Assembly: GCA_041838515.1 (NCBI GenBank)
Contig: JBGYPP010000018.1
Coordinates: forward strand, 27,882-91,881
Origin: JBGYPP01 sp041838515
Lineage (GTDB): Bacteria; Bacillota; Clostridia; Lachnospirales; Lachnospiraceae
Direction: 5' to 3'
DNA length: 64,000 nucleotides
This document shows positions 17,071-27,869 of this stretch, piece after piece; within the stretch, counting starts at the first letter, position 1, and each line of letters opens with the position of its first letter. The translations under genes were made by a program, and so were the position numbers. Below the pieces are notes generated by a model that saw nothing but the letters and a program-made list of their open reading frames with translations, did no database searches and was not told where the DNA came from.

Positions 17071-20000
17071 ATGTTCGATAAAGTGAATCCCAATTTGCAT
17101 TTCGTGGAAAATGAAAAGGCCATAGAGGCCTTGTGGCGGGAGAGGGATGTCTTTCGCAAGAGTATGGATATGCGCAAGGGTGGGCCTTGCTTTACCTTTT
17201 ATGACGGGCCGCCTACGGCCAATGGCAAGCCCCATATAGGGCATGTGGAAACCCGCACCATCAAGGATATGATCCCCAGGTACAGGGCCATGAAGGGGGC
17301 CTATGTGCCCCGCAAGGCGGGCTGGGATACCCACGGCCTGCCGGTGGAGCTGGAGGTGGAGAAGCTGCTGGGTCTGGATGGCAAGGAGCAGATAGAGGAA
17401 TACGGCCTGGCGCCCTTTATAGACAAGTGCAAGGAGAGCGTTTGGAAGTATAAGGGCATGTGGGAGGATTTCTCCGCCACAGTGGGATTTTGGGCGGATA
17501 TGGACAATCCTTATGTAACCTATCACGATGATTATATAGAGTCTGTGTGGTGGGCCCTGCGCAAGATTTGGGATCAGGGTCTTTTGTACAAGGGATTCAA
17601 GATCGTTCCCTATTGCCCCCGCTGCGGCACGCCCCTCTCCAGCCATGAGGTGGCCCAGGGGTACAAGGACGTGAAAGAGCGTTCGGCCATAGTCCGCTTC
17701 CCCTTGGTAGACGAGGATGCGTACATACTGGCCTGGACCACCACGCCCTGGACCCTGCCCTCCAATGTGGCCCTGTGCGTCAATCCCCAGGAGGCCTACG
17801 CCAAGGTGAAGGCGGCAGACGGCAAGGTGTATTACCTGGCCCAGGCTCTGTTGGATGCGGTTTTGGGCGGCATACCCAGGGAGGAGGGGCAGCCGGCCTA
17901 TACCCTGTTGTCTGCTTGCCAGGGCAAGGATTTGGAGCATAGGGAGTACAAGCCCTTGTTTGGAGCGGCGGCAAAAATTGCCGCCCAGCAGGGCAAGAAG
18001 GGCTTCTTTGTCACCTGTGATGGGTATGTAACCCTGACAGACGGCACTGGCGTGGTGCATACGGCGCCGGCCTTTGGTGAGGACGATGCGCGCATAGGCC
18101 GCCTGTATGACCTGCCCTTTGTCCAGCTGGTGGACGGCAAGGGCGAGATGACGGCGGATACGGATTACGCCGGTATGTTTTGCAAGGAGGCGGATGGGGC
18201 CATACTCAAGGATTTGGATGCCTGGGGGCTGCTCTTTGCCGCTCCCAAGTTTGAGCACAGCTATCCCCATTGCTGGCGCTGCGACACGCCGCTGATCTAC
18301 TACGCCCGGGAGAGCTGGTTCGTACAGATGAGCGCCGTCAAGGACAGGCTTATAGCCAATAACAATACCATCAACTGGATACCCCCCTCCATAGGCAAGG
18401 GGCGTTTTGGGGATTGGCTGGAGAATATCCAGGACTGGAGCATATCCCGCAACCGGTATTGGGGCACGCCGCTGAATGTCTGGGAATGCGCCTGTGGCCA
18501 TACCCATGCCGTGGGCAGCCGGCAGGAACTGGCGGAGCTGTCAGGCAAGCCGGAGTATGCCCAGGTGGAGCTGCACAGGCCCTATATAGATGAAGTAGAA
18601 TTTCCTTGTCCCAAGTGCGGTCAGAGCATGCGGCGGGTGCCGGAGGTGATAGACTGCTGGTTTGATTCCGGGGCCATGCCCTTTGCCCAGCACCACTATC
18701 CCTTTGAAAATAAGGAGCTTTTTGAAAGCCAATTCCCGGCGCAGTTTATCTCCGAGGCTGTGGACCAGACCCGGGGATGGTTCTACTCCCTGCTGGCCAT
18801 ATCCACACTGCTCTTTGACAAGGCCCCTTATGAAAATGTGCTGGTGATGGGCCATGTGCAGGACGAAAACGGCCAGAAGATGAGCAAGTCCAAGGGCAAT
18901 GCCGTGGATCCCTTTGAGGCCCTGGAAACCTATGGCGCCGACGCCATACGCTGGTATTTCTACACCAGCTCCGCCCCCTGGCTGCCCAAGCGTTTCTCGG
19001 GCAAGTTGGTGATGGAGGGCCAGCGCAAGGTCATGGGCACGCTGTGGAATACCTATGCCTTTTTCGTATTGTACGCCAATATAGACGGCTTTGACCCCAA
19101 GGCGCACCGCCTGGAGCCGGAAAAGCTGGGGGTGATGGATAGGTGGCTGCTCTCCAGGCTGTACAGCACGGTGGCTTCTGTGGATGCGGATTTGGAGCGT
19201 TATGCCATACCCGAGGCCGGCCGCGCCATAGCCGAGTTCGTGGACGGCATGAGCAACTGGTATGTGCGCCGCAGCCGGGAGCGCTTCTGGGCCAAGGGCA
19301 TGGAGCAGGACAAGATCAATGCGTATATGACGCTGTATACGGCGCTGGTGGAGCTGTGCAAGCTGGCGGCGCCTATGATACCCTTTATCACCGAGGCCAT
19401 ATACCAGAATCTGGTGTGCAAGGCCGATGCCCAGGCTCCGGAGAGCGTACATCTGTGCGATTATCCCCAGGCCAGGCCGGAGCTGACAGATACCGCCCTG
19501 GAGGCGGATATGGCCCTGCTGCTGGATCTGGTGGTGCTGGGCCGTGCCTGCCGCAATGAGGCGCTGATCAAAAACCGTCAGCCTGTGGCCACCCTCTATG
19601 TGGCCGGGGATCAGGAACTGCCGGATTTCTGTGTGGACATACTTAAGGAGGAGTTGAATGTCAAGCAGGTGGAGCTGACCCGGGATGCAGGCGCTTTTGC
19701 CAACTACAGCTTTAAGCCCCAACTGCGCACTCTGGGGCCGAAGTATGGCAAGAGGCTGGGCCTGATACAGAAAGCGCTGGCCGCCCTGGAGGGCAATGCC
19801 GCCATGGCGGAGTTGGAGAGGGAGGGCGCCATACGCTTGGATTTGGACGGGGAGGAGGTACGTCTGGCCCGGGAGGATCTGTTGATAGAAACCGGCCGCA
19901 AGGAGGGATTTATCAGCGCCTGCGAGGGCGGGCATACAGTGGTGCTGGATATACGCCTCAGCCAGGATTTGCTGGAGGAGGGATATGTGCTGGAGCTGAT

Positions 20001-20229
20001 CTCCAAGATACAGACCATGCGCAAGGAGGCGGATTTTGAGGTTACAGACCATATCCGTGTGGGCATATCCGGCTCTGTCTTGTTGGAGGAATTGATGGAG
20101 AAGCATTGGGCGGCCATAGGCGGCAAGGTGTTGGGAGATGCCTTTTTGCCGGGCCAGGCGCTGGCCGCGTCCAAGGACTGGGATATCAACGGGCAGCTGG
20201 TCTGCTTGTCTATAGAGAGGATACGTTGA
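17071..20229 (+). CDS. ileS: Isoleucyl-tRNA synthetase
   Basis: Charges tRNA-Ile with isoleucine. At 1052 residues it belongs to the longer IleRS form found in many clostridia. HIGH motif at residues 55-58 (NGKPHIGH), KMSKS at 603-607, the editing domain between them (LAWTTTPWTLPSNVALCV, TGVVHTAPAFGEDD), and the CWRCDTPLIYYARESWF block. The ATG at 17071 follows AGGAGAG and gives the standard N-terminus (FDKVNPNLHFVENEKAI); the open frame upstream runs through the terminator and promoter and is not coding. It is transcribed alone: a terminator lies on either side. Confidence 0.97.
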   Translation: MFDKVNPNLHFVENEKAIEALWRERDVFRKSMDMRKGGPCFTFYDGPPTANGKPHIGHVETRTIKDMIPRYRAMKGAYVPRKAGWDTHGLPVELEVEKLLGLDGKEQIEEYGLAPFIDKCKESVWKYKGMWEDFSATVGFWADMDNPYVTYHDDYIESVWWALRKIWDQGLLYKGFKIVPYCPRCGTPLSSHEVAQGYKDVKERSAIVRFPLVDEDAYILAWTTTPWTLPSNVALCVNPQEAYAKVKAADGKVYYLAQALLDAVLGGIPREEGQPAYTLLSACQGKDLEHREYKPLFGAAAKIAAQQGKKGFFVTCDGYVTLTDGTGVVHTAPAFGEDDARIGRLYDLPFVQLVDGKGEMTADTDYAGMFCKEADGAILKDLDAWGLLFAAPKFEHSYPHCWRCDTPLIYYARESWFVQMSAVKDRLIANNNTINWIPPSIGKGRFGDWLENIQDWSISRNRYWGTPLNVWECACGHTHAVGSRQELAELSGKPEYAQVELHRPYIDEVEFPCPKCGQSMRRVPEVIDCWFDSGAMPFAQHHYPFENKELFESQFPAQFISEAVDQTRGWFYSLLAISTLLFDKAPYENVLVMGHVQDENGQKMSKSKGNAVDPFEALETYGADAIRWYFYTSSAPWLPKRFSGKLVMEGQRKVMGTLWNTYAFFVLYANIDGFDPKAHRLEPEKLGVMDRWLLSRLYSTVASVDADLERYAIPEAGRAIAEFVDGMSNWYVRRSRERFWAKGMEQDKINAYMTLYTALVELCKLAAPMIPFITEAIYQNLVCKADAQAPESVHLCDYPQARPELTDTALEADMALLLDLVVLGRACRNEALIKNRQPVATLYVAGDQELPDFCVDILKEELNVKQVELTRDAGAFANYSFKPQLRTLGPKYGKRLGLIQKALAALEGNAAMAELEREGAIRLDLDGEEVRLAREDLLIETGRKEGFISACEGGHTVVLDIRLSQDLLEEGYVLELISKIQTMRKEADFEVTDHIRVGISGSVLLEELMEKHWAAIGGKVLGDAFLPGQALAASKDWDINGQLVCLSIERIR

Positions 20230-20236
20230 CCGGGGC

Positions 20237-20276
20237 AGGGCCTCTGACATTGTGGGATGTCGGGGGCTCTGTTTTT
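20237..20276 (+). terminator. Terminator of ileS
   Basis: AGGGCCTCTGACAT pairs with ATGTCGGGGGCTCT (11 of 14 Watson-Crick, the rest G-U), followed by GTTTTT, 8 bases after the ileS stop. Confidence 0.75.
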
Positions 20277-20291
20277 GGGGAAAAGTCCTCC

Positions 20292-20320
20292 TTGGCTTTG
20301 GACAGAAAATTTGTTATGAT
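20292..20320 (+). promoter_or_regulatory. Promoter of glgP
   Basis: TTGGCT, 17 bases, TATGAT, about 110 bases upstream of the glgP start. Confidence 0.5.
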
Positions 20321-20432
20321 GAAAATTGCTACAAATAAGCTCTCGGAATGGCGGAGAGGCCTCAGGAGTAGGCCTGTCCGGTGTGTGTGGGGGAGAGGGG
20401 AGTCTAGGGCAGCCTAGAGAAGGAGGAGAAGC

Positions 20433-22964
20433 GTGGTATCCAAAAAGGAGATTCCCGGCCAGCCCATCAGCGGGCTAGCGGCCAAGTCCAAATTTGACAA
20501 GGAATTGTTTAAGCGCAGCGTACTGTACAATATCAAGACCTTGTACCGCAAGACCTTGGAAGAGGCGGACGAGCAGCAGATTTACCAAGCCGTGGCATAT
20601 GCGATCAAGGATCAGATTATAGATGCTTGGATGGACACGCAGAAGGCATATGAGGCACAGGATGCCAAGATTTTGTACTATATGTCTATGGAATTTTTGA
20701 TAGGCCGCGCCCTGGGTAATAATCTGATCAATATGATGGCCTATAAGGAGGCCAGGGAGGCTCTGGAGGAGTTAAAGATAGATATCAATGCCATAGAGGA
20801 TCAGGAGCCGGACGCCGCGCTGGGCAATGGCGGCCTGGGTCGCTTGGCCGCCTGCTTTTTGGATTCGCTGGCCACGCTGGGCTATGCCACTTACGGCTGT
20901 GGCATACGCTATCATTACGGTATGTTCAAACAGAGGATTAAGGACGGCTACCAGGTAGAGGTGCCGGACCACTGGCTGGCCAATGGCAATCCCTTTGAGC
21001 TGCGCCGCCCGGAATACGCCAAGGAGATCAAATTCGGCGGATATGTGCAGGTGCGGGTGGATGAACAGGGCCGCAATGTCTTTGTTCAGGAGGATTACCA
21101 GTCTGTCAAGGCCGTTCCCTATGACCTTCCGGTGGTGGGATATGGCAATGGCATAGTGGATACGCTGCGCATATGGGATGCGGAGCCGGTGGAGTGCTTC
21201 CATCTGGACTCCTTTGACAAGGGGGATTACCGCAAGGCGGTGGAACAGGAAAATCTGGCCCGCAATATCACCGAGGTGCTGTATCCTAATGACAACCACT
21301 ATGCCGGCAAGGAGCTGAGGCTCAAGCAGCAGTATTTCTTTATCTCCGCCTCCGTACAGGCAGCCGTGGAGAAGTATTTGAAAAATCATAAGGATATCAA
21401 AAAATTCCACGAAAAGGTGGCGTTCCAGTTGAATGACACCCATCCCACCGTGGCCATACCAGAGTTGATGCGCATACTGATGGACGAGCATTTCCTCTCC
21501 TGGGAGGAGGCCTGGGAGGTCACCTGCAAGACCTGCGCCTACACCAACCACACCATTATGGCCGAGGCTTTGGAAAAGTGGCCCATAGAGCTGTTCTCCC
21601 GCCTGCTGCCCAGGGTGTACCAGATCGTGGAGGAGATTAACCGCCGATTTATAGAGGATATACACCGCCGCTACGACGGCCAGCACGGCGTGAACGTACA
21701 GGACAAGATCCGTGCCATGGCCATTATTTACGACGGTCAGGTCAAGATGGCCCATATGGCCATAGTGGCCGGGTATTCCGTCAATGGGGTGGCCTGGCTG
21801 CACACGGAGATACTCAAGAAACAGGAGCTGAGGGATTTCTATGAGATGTTCCCGGAGCGCTTTAACAATAAGACCAACGGCATTACCCAGAGGCGTTTCC
21901 TCCTCCACGGCAATCCCTTGCTGGCAGAGTGGGTCAGCCGTTATGCCGGGGATGAGTGGGTGACGGATCTGCCTCAAATATCCCGCCTCAAGGTCTATGT
22001 GGACGATACAAAGGCACAGCAGGAGTTCCTTAATATTAAATACCGCAACAAGGTGCGGCTGGCCAAGTACATAGAGAAGCACAACGGCATAGAGGTGAAC
22101 CCCCGCTCTATCTTTGACGTACAGGTAAAGCGCCTGCATGAGTACAAGCGGCAGCTGCTGAATATACTCCATGTGATGCATTTGTATAACCAGCTCAAGG
22201 ACCATCCGGAGATGGAGTTCTATCCACGCACCTTTATTTTCGGCGCCAAGGCGGCGGCCGGATACCTGAACGCCAAGCTGACCATCAAATTGATCAATGC
22301 CGTGGCGCAGGTGGTCAACAACGATGGGGCCTTAAACGGCAGGCTCAAGGTCGTGTTTATAGAGAATTACAATGTGTCCAATGCGGAGATTATCTTTGCG
22401 GCGGCAGATGTGTCGGAGCAGATTTCCACGGCTTCCAAGGAGGCCTCCGGCACCGGCAATATGAAATTTATGCTCAACGGAGCGCTGACCATAGGCACTA
22501 TGGACGGAGCCAATGTGGAGATAGTTGAGGAGGTGGGGGAGGAGAACGCCTTTATCTTCGGACTCAGCTCCGATGAGGTCATACGGTATGAGAACTATGG
22601 CGGTTACCATCCCATGGAGATCTTTAACAACGATCCGGATGTGCGCAGAGTCATGATGCAGCTGATCAACGGCACCTACTCTCCTGGGGATCCGGAGCTG
22701 TTCCGCCCTCTGTACAATGCCTTGCTCAACGGCCAGGGCGCGGCCAGGCCGGATACCTACTTTATTCTCAAGGACTTCCAGTCCTATGCTCAGGCGCAGA
22801 AGCGGGTGGAACAGGCGTACAGGGACGAGAAGGGCTGGGCTAGGGCAGCCATGATGAATGTGGCCTGCAGCGGCAAGTTCACCTCTGACCGGACCATACA
22901 GCAGTATGTAGACGAGATTTGGCATTTGGACAAGGTGGTTCTGCCGGCCAAGCGTTTGCGCTAA
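20433..22964 (+). CDS. glgP: Glycogen/maltodextrin phosphorylase
   Basis: Splits terminal alpha-1,4-glucose from glycogen or maltodextrin with phosphate, giving glucose-1-phosphate. The 843 residues match family GT35. Signatures: [86 protein letters not shown] and the PLP-lysine region [28 protein letters not shown] in parts. GTG start preceded by AGGAGGAGAAGC. Flanked by terminators on both sides; no other glycogen genes are close. Confidence 0.96.
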   Translation: MVSKKEIPGQPISGLAAKSKFDKELFKRSVLYNIKTLYRKTLEEADEQQIYQAVAYAIKDQIIDAWMDTQKAYEAQDAKILYYMSMEFLIGRALGNNLINMMAYKEAREALEELKIDINAIEDQEPDAALGNGGLGRLAACFLDSLATLGYATYGCGIRYHYGMFKQRIKDGYQVEVPDHWLANGNPFELRRPEYAKEIKFGGYVQVRVDEQGRNVFVQEDYQSVKAVPYDLPVVGYGNGIVDTLRIWDAEPVECFHLDSFDKGDYRKAVEQENLARNITEVLYPNDNHYAGKELRLKQQYFFISASVQAAVEKYLKNHKDIKKFHEKVAFQLNDTHPTVAIPELMRILMDEHFLSWEEAWEVTCKTCAYTNHTIMAEALEKWPIELFSRLLPRVYQIVEEINRRFIEDIHRRYDGQHGVNVQDKIRAMAIIYDGQVKMAHMAIVAGYSVNGVAWLHTEILKKQELRDFYEMFPERFNNKTNGITQRRFLLHGNPLLAEWVSRYAGDEWVTDLPQISRLKVYVDDTKAQQEFLNIKYRNKVRLAKYIEKHNGIEVNPRSIFDVQVKRLHEYKRQLLNILHVMHLYNQLKDHPEMEFYPRTFIFGAKAAAGYLNAKLTIKLINAVAQVVNNDGALNGRLKVVFIENYNVSNAEIIFAAADVSEQISTASKEASGTGNMKFMLNGALTIGTMDGANVEIVEEVGEENAFIFGLSSDEVIRYENYGGYHPMEIFNNDPDVRRVMMQLINGTYSPGDPELFRPLYNALLNGQGAARPDTYFILKDFQSYAQAQKRVEQAYRDEKGWARAAMMNVACSGKFTSDRTIQQYVDEIWHLDKVVLPAKRLR

Positions 22965-22988
22965 GACTGGCGGCAGATCTGAGGGAGA

Positions 22989-23019
22989 GGGGCTATCCCA
23001 TGGACGGGAAGCCCCTTTT
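22989..23019 (+). terminator. Terminator of glgP
   Basis: GGGGCT/AGCCCC stem, extended by TCCC/GGGA, followed by TTTT. Confidence 0.75.
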
Positions 23020-23043
23020 CCATCCTGGAAAAAAGGAGATGCT

Positions 23044-25317
23044 ATGGTAAAAATTTGGGAACAGGGCGGATATTGGACTAAGGAAGGGCAGATACTGCCC
23101 GCAGAGGCGTTGGAGAAGGGGGATATCTCCGGACGGCGGGAGGCAGCCAAGGGTACTATAGCCTATGGGATATTGGAGAGGCACAATACGGCTCCGGATA
23201 TGGAGAAGCTGCAGATCCGCTTTGACTCTCTGGCCTCCCACGATATCACCTTTGTGGGCATAATACAGACGGCCAGGGCCTCGGGCCTGGAGCGGTTTCC
23301 CATGCCCTATGTGCTGACCAATTGCCACAATTCCCTCTGTGCAGTGGGAGGTACTATCAACGAGGACGACCATATGTTTGGACTGTCCTGCGCCAAGCGC
23401 TATGGCGGCATATATGTGCCTCCCCACCAGGCTGTTATACACCAGTATGAGAGGGAGCAGATGGCCCAGGCCGGAGGTATGATACTGGGTTCAGATTCCC
23501 ATACGCGCTATGGCGCGCTGGGCACTCTGGCCATGGGGGAGGGCGGGCCGGAGCTGGTGAAGCAGCTGCTGGGCCAGACCTATGATATAGACCGGCCCCA
23601 AGTGGCAGCCATTTATTTGAGCGGCACAGTGGTAGAGGGCGTGGGACCTCAGGATGTGGCCCTGGCCATCATAGGCCAGGTCTTTGCCAAGGGAACGGTA
23701 AAGAACAGGATAATGGAATTTGTCGGCCCCGGCGTGGCCGGCCTGTCGGCGGATTTCCGCATAGGGGTGGATGTAATGACCACGGAAACCACCTGCCTTT
23801 CCTCCATCTGGCAGACGGATGGCCTTATAGAGGAGTATTACAGCATTCACGGGCGGCCGGAGGCCTATAAGGAGCTGAGGCCGGCGGAAGGGGCATATTA
23901 TGACATCGTGGTGGAGGTGGATCTGGGCGCCATTCGTCCTATGATAGCCATGCCCTTCCATCCTAGCAATACATATACCATAGAAGAATTGAATGAAAAT
24001 CTGGAGGATCTGCTGCCCATCTGTCAGGAGAAGGCCCAGGAGGCGTTGGGAGAGGGGGCCAGGTTGGACTGGGCCTCTAAGGTAAAGAATGGCCGTTTCC
24101 TGGTGGATCAGGGTATAATCGCCGGCTGTTCCGGGGGCTGCTTTGAAAATATCTGCCATGCGGCGGATATACTGCGGGGCAAGAACATAGGTTCTGATGC
24201 CTTTACGCTGAGCGTATATCCCTCCTCCACCCCCATTTACATGGAGATGGTGAAAAATGGCGTGGCGGCGGATCTGATGGCCAGCGGCGCCGTGCTAAAG
24301 ACAGCATTCTGCGGACCCTGTTTTGGCGCCGGGGATACGCCCTCCAATCAGGGATTTAGCATCAGACATACTACCAGGAATTTCCCCAGCAGGGACGGAT
24401 CCAAGCCAGGAGCGGGACAGTGGACCAGCGTGGCTCTGATGGATGCCCGCTCCATAGCAGCAACGGCGGCCCGTGGGGGGTATCTGACTCCGGCTACGGA
24501 GTTTACAGGCCGTTTGGGCCAGTACAAGTATTTCTTTGACCAGCGTATCTATGCCAACCGCATCTTTGACTCCAAAGGGGTGGCAGATTCCGGGGAGGCC
24601 CTGGTCTTTGGCCCCAATATCAAGGACTGGCCCGCCATGCCTGCGCTGCCGGAAAATCTGCTCCTGCGGGTGGTCAGCGAGATACACGACACAGTCACGA
24701 CTACGGATGAGCTGATCCCCTCTGGGGAAACCTCCTCTTATCGCTCCAATCCCCTGGGACTGGCAGAGTTTACCCTTAGCCGCCGGGATCCCGCCTATGT
24801 GGGCAGGGCCAAGGAGATGCGGGCTTTGCAGCAGGCCCATATGGAGGGGCTAGATCCCTGGGCCGTCGGAGAGGGACTGGGTCTGGAGCAGGTCCGGGAG
24901 GCCTTGGAGGAGAGGGGGGCCGGCCTGGAGGATCTGGGATTTGGCTCTCTGATATTTGCCAACAAGCCCGGGGATGGCTCGGCCAGGGAGCAGGCGGCCT
25001 CCTGCCAGCGGGTGCTTGGAGGCTGGGCCAATATAGCCAGGGAATATGCCACCAAGCGTTACCGCTCCAATCTCATCAACTGGGGTATGCTGCCCCTGCT
25101 TTGGGAGGGTGGGGATCTGCCCTTTGCCAACCTGGATTATATCTACCTGCCGGACATACGCGCCGCGGTGGAAAGAGGGGAGCAGGGCATAAAGGCTCTG
25201 GCCATAGGCTCCGGCGGATGCCGGGAGTTCGCTCTGGCGCTGGGGGAGATGACCGCCCAGGAGAGGCAGATCATACTCAAGGGCTGTCTGATCAATTACA
25301 ATAGGGTGGAATCATAG
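23044..25317 (+). CDS. Aconitase-family hydratase, YbhJ-like
   Basis: A 757-residue member of the aconitase superfamily. Features are [16 protein letters not shown] near residue 90, [19 protein letters not shown], the cysteines of the iron-sulfur site in [11 protein letters not shown] and [13 protein letters not shown], and a C-terminal swivel-like domain ([27 protein letters not shown]). Length and overall order resemble the uncharacterised E. coli YbhJ group rather than citrate-cycle aconitase or LeuCD. Substrate is unknown. It stands alone between terminators, with AAAAGGAGATGCT before the ATG. No citrate synthase or isocitrate dehydrogenase gene is nearby. Confidence 0.8.
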   Translation: MVKIWEQGGYWTKEGQILPAEALEKGDISGRREAAKGTIAYGILERHNTAPDMEKLQIRFDSLASHDITFVGIIQTARASGLERFPMPYVLTNCHNSLCAVGGTINEDDHMFGLSCAKRYGGIYVPPHQAVIHQYEREQMAQAGGMILGSDSHTRYGALGTLAMGEGGPELVKQLLGQTYDIDRPQVAAIYLSGTVVEGVGPQDVALAIIGQVFAKGTVKNRIMEFVGPGVAGLSADFRIGVDVMTTETTCLSSIWQTDGLIEEYYSIHGRPEAYKELRPAEGAYYDIVVEVDLGAIRPMIAMPFHPSNTYTIEELNENLEDLLPICQEKAQEALGEGARLDWASKVKNGRFLVDQGIIAGCSGGCFENICHAADILRGKNIGSDAFTLSVYPSSTPIYMEMVKNGVAADLMASGAVLKTAFCGPCFGAGDTPSNQGFSIRHTTRNFPSRDGSKPGAGQWTSVALMDARSIAATAARGGYLTPATEFTGRLGQYKYFFDQRIYANRIFDSKGVADSGEALVFGPNIKDWPAMPALPENLLLRVVSEIHDTVTTTDELIPSGETSSYRSNPLGLAEFTLSRRDPAYVGRAKEMRALQQAHMEGLDPWAVGEGLGLEQVREALEERGAGLEDLGFGSLIFANKPGDGSAREQAASCQRVLGGWANIAREYATKRYRSNLINWGMLPLLWEGGDLPFANLDYIYLPDIRAAVERGEQGIKALAIGSGGCREFALALGEMTAQERQIILKGCLINYNRVES

Positions 25318-25320
25318 GAA

Positions 25321-25359
25321 AACAGGGCCGCCGCCCGAGTTTGGGGCGACGGCCCTGTT
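25321..25359. terminator. Two-way terminator between hydratase and plsC genes
   Basis: A 16-bp stem with one mismatch (AACAGGGCCGCCGCCC against GGGCGACGGCCCTGTT) between two convergent genes. Confidence 0.75.
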
Positions 25360-25409
25360 CTTATGTATTTTGGGATGACGAAGAACAATGTGCTGTTCCA
25401 GGCCTGCAC

Positions 25410-26159
25410 CTAGGTCTGGGGCAGGCTTCCGGTTGGAGCGTGCCGGTAGTAGTTCTCCTCTATGACCTGCTGGACATAGCGGCCGGGCTGACGGCGCTGT
25501 TCCTTTTCCAAGCGTTCCAGATATATGGGTTGGCCGTAGACCAGTATGACCTTGGCCGGCCGCACCATGGGCATATGGTCCTCGAACATGGCATGGGAGC
25601 CTATGATGCTGATGGGTATGACAGGGACACGGGCCTTTTCGGCCATTTTGAAACTGCCCTCATGAAAGGGCAGAAAATCCTGGCCGCTTTTGTTGCGGGT
25701 GCCCTCGGGGAAGATGCACATGGATATGCCCCTCTGGATCTGCTCGGCCCCAGTCAATATAGTGCGGAAGCCCTGCTTTACATCCTTGCGGTCCAGGAAG
25801 AGGCAGTATATGCCCCGCATCCAATCCCTGAGCAGAATATAGCGCAGCATCTCCTTTTTGGCCACATAACCGGTGATGGAGGGCATATGCACGCAAGTGA
25901 GGAGGATGTCAAAGTAGCTGCGGTGGTTGGCCACATAGAGCACGGATTCTCCCTGGGGCAGATGCTCCCTACCCTCTATAATCACCTCCACGCCACTGAT
26001 CCGGAGTATGCAGCGGAAAGCCCATTGGACTATGGCAAAATAGGCCTTATCTCTCCAGCCGGGATTCCACAGGCCCACCAAGGGCAGCAAGAGCAGCAGG
26101 GGTATGCTCAAAAGCAGAAAGCTGCCCAGGAAAAGGGCGATGAGCAAAAAACGTATCAT
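25410..26159 (-). CDS. plsC: 1-acyl-glycerol-3-phosphate acyltransferase
   Basis: Adds the second acyl chain to lysophosphatidic acid in phospholipid synthesis, at the inner membrane face. 249 residues with an N-terminal membrane helix (FLLIALFLGSFLLLSIPLLLLL), the catalytic NHRSYFD (NHx4D), and the substrate-binding FPEGTRNKSG, with IPISIIGSH later. The ATG is preceded by GAGAGGA. It is divergent from the fatty-acid operon starting at 26458, so acyl-chain supply and use are encoded side by side. Confidence 0.92.
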   Translation of the reverse strand: MIRFLLIALFLGSFLLLSIPLLLLLPLVGLWNPGWRDKAYFAIVQWAFRCILRISGVEVIIEGREHLPQGESVLYVANHRSYFDILLTCVHMPSITGYVAKKEMLRYILLRDWMRGIYCLFLDRKDVKQGFRTILTGAEQIQRGISMCIFPEGTRNKSGQDFLPFHEGSFKMAEKARVPVIPISIIGSHAMFEDHMPMVRPAKVILVYGQPIYLERLEKEQRRQPGRYVQQVIEENYYRHAPTGSLPQT

Positions 26160-26345
26160 GGCCGGTCCTCTCTGTCAAAATGATTTCGTCAAAACTATAC
26201 AAAAGCAAAAGGGAAAAAAACATATACTTGGCATTTTATCACAAATCTAAGGCCGGTGTCAAAGAGCATAAGCGCTGATAGAGTGAGAAAAATCCAGGGG
26301 AGTCAAATATGGCCAAGTAAAGAAGAAAAAAATTGTCTGAGCCTA

Positions 26346-26374
26346 TTGACAAGACCTGGATATGCTCCTATACT
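26346..26374 (+). promoter_or_regulatory. Promoter of the acpP-fab operon
   Basis: TTGACA, 17 bases, TATACT: a near-consensus housekeeping promoter about 85 bases before acpP. Confidence 0.85.
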
Positions 26375-26381
26375 AACCATG

Positions 26382-26400
26382 TATTTTGAATATCAAAATA
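26382..26400. promoter_or_regulatory. FabT-type operator
   Basis: TATTTTGA-ATA-TCAAAATA, a perfect inverted repeat of two 8-base arms, centred just after the expected transcription start. The core TTTGA-N3-TCAAA is the motif established for FabT, the MarR-family repressor of fatty-acid genes in streptococci. The last gene of this operon encodes a MarR-family protein. Confidence 0.75.
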
Positions 26401-26457
26401 TTTGAAATCCATAAGAAATGGCATCCAGCCAGAAAAAACAAAAAAAGGAGAGTAGAA

Positions 26458-26691
26458 ATGCTGGAGAAAATCAAAGAGATCATGGGCGCGCAGTTGACGG
26501 TGGATGTTGCGGACATTACGGAGAAATCTTCCTTTAAGGATGATTTGGGTATTGATTCTTTGGATTTGTTTGAGCTGATCATGGCTTTTGAGGAGGAGTA
26601 CGGCATAGAGATCCCTGCCGAGGAGCTGGAGGAGATCAAGACCGTAGGTGATATGATGGCGTATTTGCAGAGCAAGGGCATAGAGGCCTAA
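26458..26691 (+). CDS. acpP: Acyl carrier protein
   Basis: Carries the growing acyl chain on a phosphopantetheine arm. 77 residues, acidic, with the attachment serine at position 34 in DLGIDSLDLFEL. The ATG at 26458 follows AAAGGAGAGTAGAA; the frame is open upstream through the promoter and operator, which is not coding. First gene of the fab operon and separated from fabK by a 179-base structured spacer. Confidence 0.96.
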   Translation: MLEKIKEIMGAQLTVDVADITEKSSFKDDLGIDSLDLFELIMAFEEEYGIEIPAEELEEIKTVGDMMAYLQSKGIEA

Positions 26692-26722
26692 GCCCCGGGA
26701 GTCTGAAGCCATTTACAAAACG

Positions 26723-26777
26723 AAATGCTATAGGAAATGACATTGCCCGGGAGAGATAGCCCGGGCAAAATGCTATA
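26723..26777. repeat. Hairpin flanked by 10-bp direct repeats in the acpP-fabK spacer
   Basis: AAATGCTATA occurs at 26723-26732 and 26768-26777. Between them TTGCCCGGG and CCCGGGCAA form a 9-bp stem (26743-26768) without a T run. Two further small stems follow before fabK (CCCCTG/CAGGGG; AACCGG/CCGGTT). Confidence 0.7.
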
Positions 26778-26870
26778 AACCCCTGGTCTGGTTTCAGGGG
26801 GTGGGCAGGCAGCTTTGGATGTATACAGGAGGCAACCGGGGGAATATCCGGTTGGGAAAGGGCAAAACAA

Positions 26871-27818
26871 GTGGAGGGTCGGATTACACAGCTTTTGGGC
26901 ATACAGTATCCCATTATCCAAGGCGGTATGGCCTGGGTGGCGGAGTACCATCTGGCAGCCGCCGTATCCAATGCCGGGGGCTTGGGCATTATAGGCGCGG
27001 CTTCGGCGCCGCCCTCCGTGGTGCAGGAGCAGATCCGGGAGGCTCGCCAGCTTACGGATAAGCCTTTTGGCGTAAATGTCATGCTGATGAACCCCAATGC
27101 GGCGGAGGTGGCCGAGTTGGTGGTCAAGGAGGGCGTGGGCGCTGTAACTACGGGAGCTGGCAATCCGGCCAAGTTCTTGCCCATGTGGAAGGAAGCTGGC
27201 GTCAAGGTCATACCGGTGGTGGCCAGCGTGGCCATGGCTAAGATGATGGAGAGGGCCGGGGCGGATGCCGTGGTGGTGGAAGGCATGGAGGCCGGCGGAC
27301 ATGTGGGCGCATTGACCACTATGGCCCTGCTGCCCCAGGTCTGTGATGCCGTGGACATACCGGTAATCGCCGCCGGCGGCATAGGTGACGGCCGTGGTAT
27401 GGCCGCCGCCTTTATGCTGGGCGCCGAGGGAGTGCAGATAGGTACCCGTTTTTGCGTGGCCAGCGAGGCCATCACCCATGCCGCTTATAAGGAACGCATA
27501 TGCAAGGCCAAGGATATTGACACGGTTTTGACAGGCATGAGCCACGGCCATCCCATTCGCTCCATACGCAACCAGATGACCAAGGAGTATCTGCGGCTGG
27601 AGCAGGAGGGGGCAGGTCTGGAGGAGCTGGAGAGGCTGACCTTGGGTTCCCTGCGCAAGGCGGTTATAGAGGGGGATGTGCAGGGCGGCACGGTGATGGC
27701 AGGGCAGATCTCCGGGCTGGTGGACAGGGTGCAGAGCTGCGCCGAGATAGTGGAAGAGATGATGGCCGGCTTTGGACGGGCCTTGGGCCGGGGTGCAGAT
27801 CTGGCCGCCAGGCTCTAG
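26871..27818 (+). CDS. fabK: Enoyl-ACP reductase II (FMN-dependent)
   Basis: Reduces enoyl-ACP in the last step of each elongation round, the enzyme that replaces FabI in many Firmicutes. 315 residues of the nitronate monooxygenase-like TIM barrel: ITQLLGIQYPIIQGGMAWVA, NAGGLGIIGAASAPP, TTGAGNPAKFLPMWKEAGV, EGMEAGGHVGALTTM, IPVIAAGGIGDGRGMAAAFM and GAEGVQIGTRF. GTG start after GAAAGGG. The spacer to acpP holds several hairpins, but the fab order and lack of a T-run terminator suggest read-through. Confidence 0.95.
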   Translation: MEGRITQLLGIQYPIIQGGMAWVAEYHLAAAVSNAGGLGIIGAASAPPSVVQEQIREARQLTDKPFGVNVMLMNPNAAEVAELVVKEGVGAVTTGAGNPAKFLPMWKEAGVKVIPVVASVAMAKMMERAGADAVVVEGMEAGGHVGALTTMALLPQVCDAVDIPVIAAGGIGDGRGMAAAFMLGAEGVQIGTRFCVASEAITHAAYKERICKAKDIDTVLTGMSHGHPIRSIRNQMTKEYLRLEQEGAGLEELERLTLGSLRKAVIEGDVQGGTVMAGQISGLVDRVQSCAEIVEEMMAGFGRALGRGADLAARL

Positions 27819-27869
27819 GGTTCGGTTCTTTTGGCGGCGGCAGGCCGCCATGTCTATAGAGGAGGGGAG

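Noticed and set aside
16834..20250. Two long antisense frames (557 and 569 codons) opposite ileS
   Set aside because: Shadows produced by the codon bias of ileS; no plausible starts.
26160..26345. Second FabT-type operator upstream of plsC
   Set aside because: The best candidate has only one matching half-site.
26386..26457. N-terminal extension of ACP
   Set aside because: The in-frame codons overlap the operator and leader and lack ACP similarity; the internal ATG has a strong ribosome binding site.
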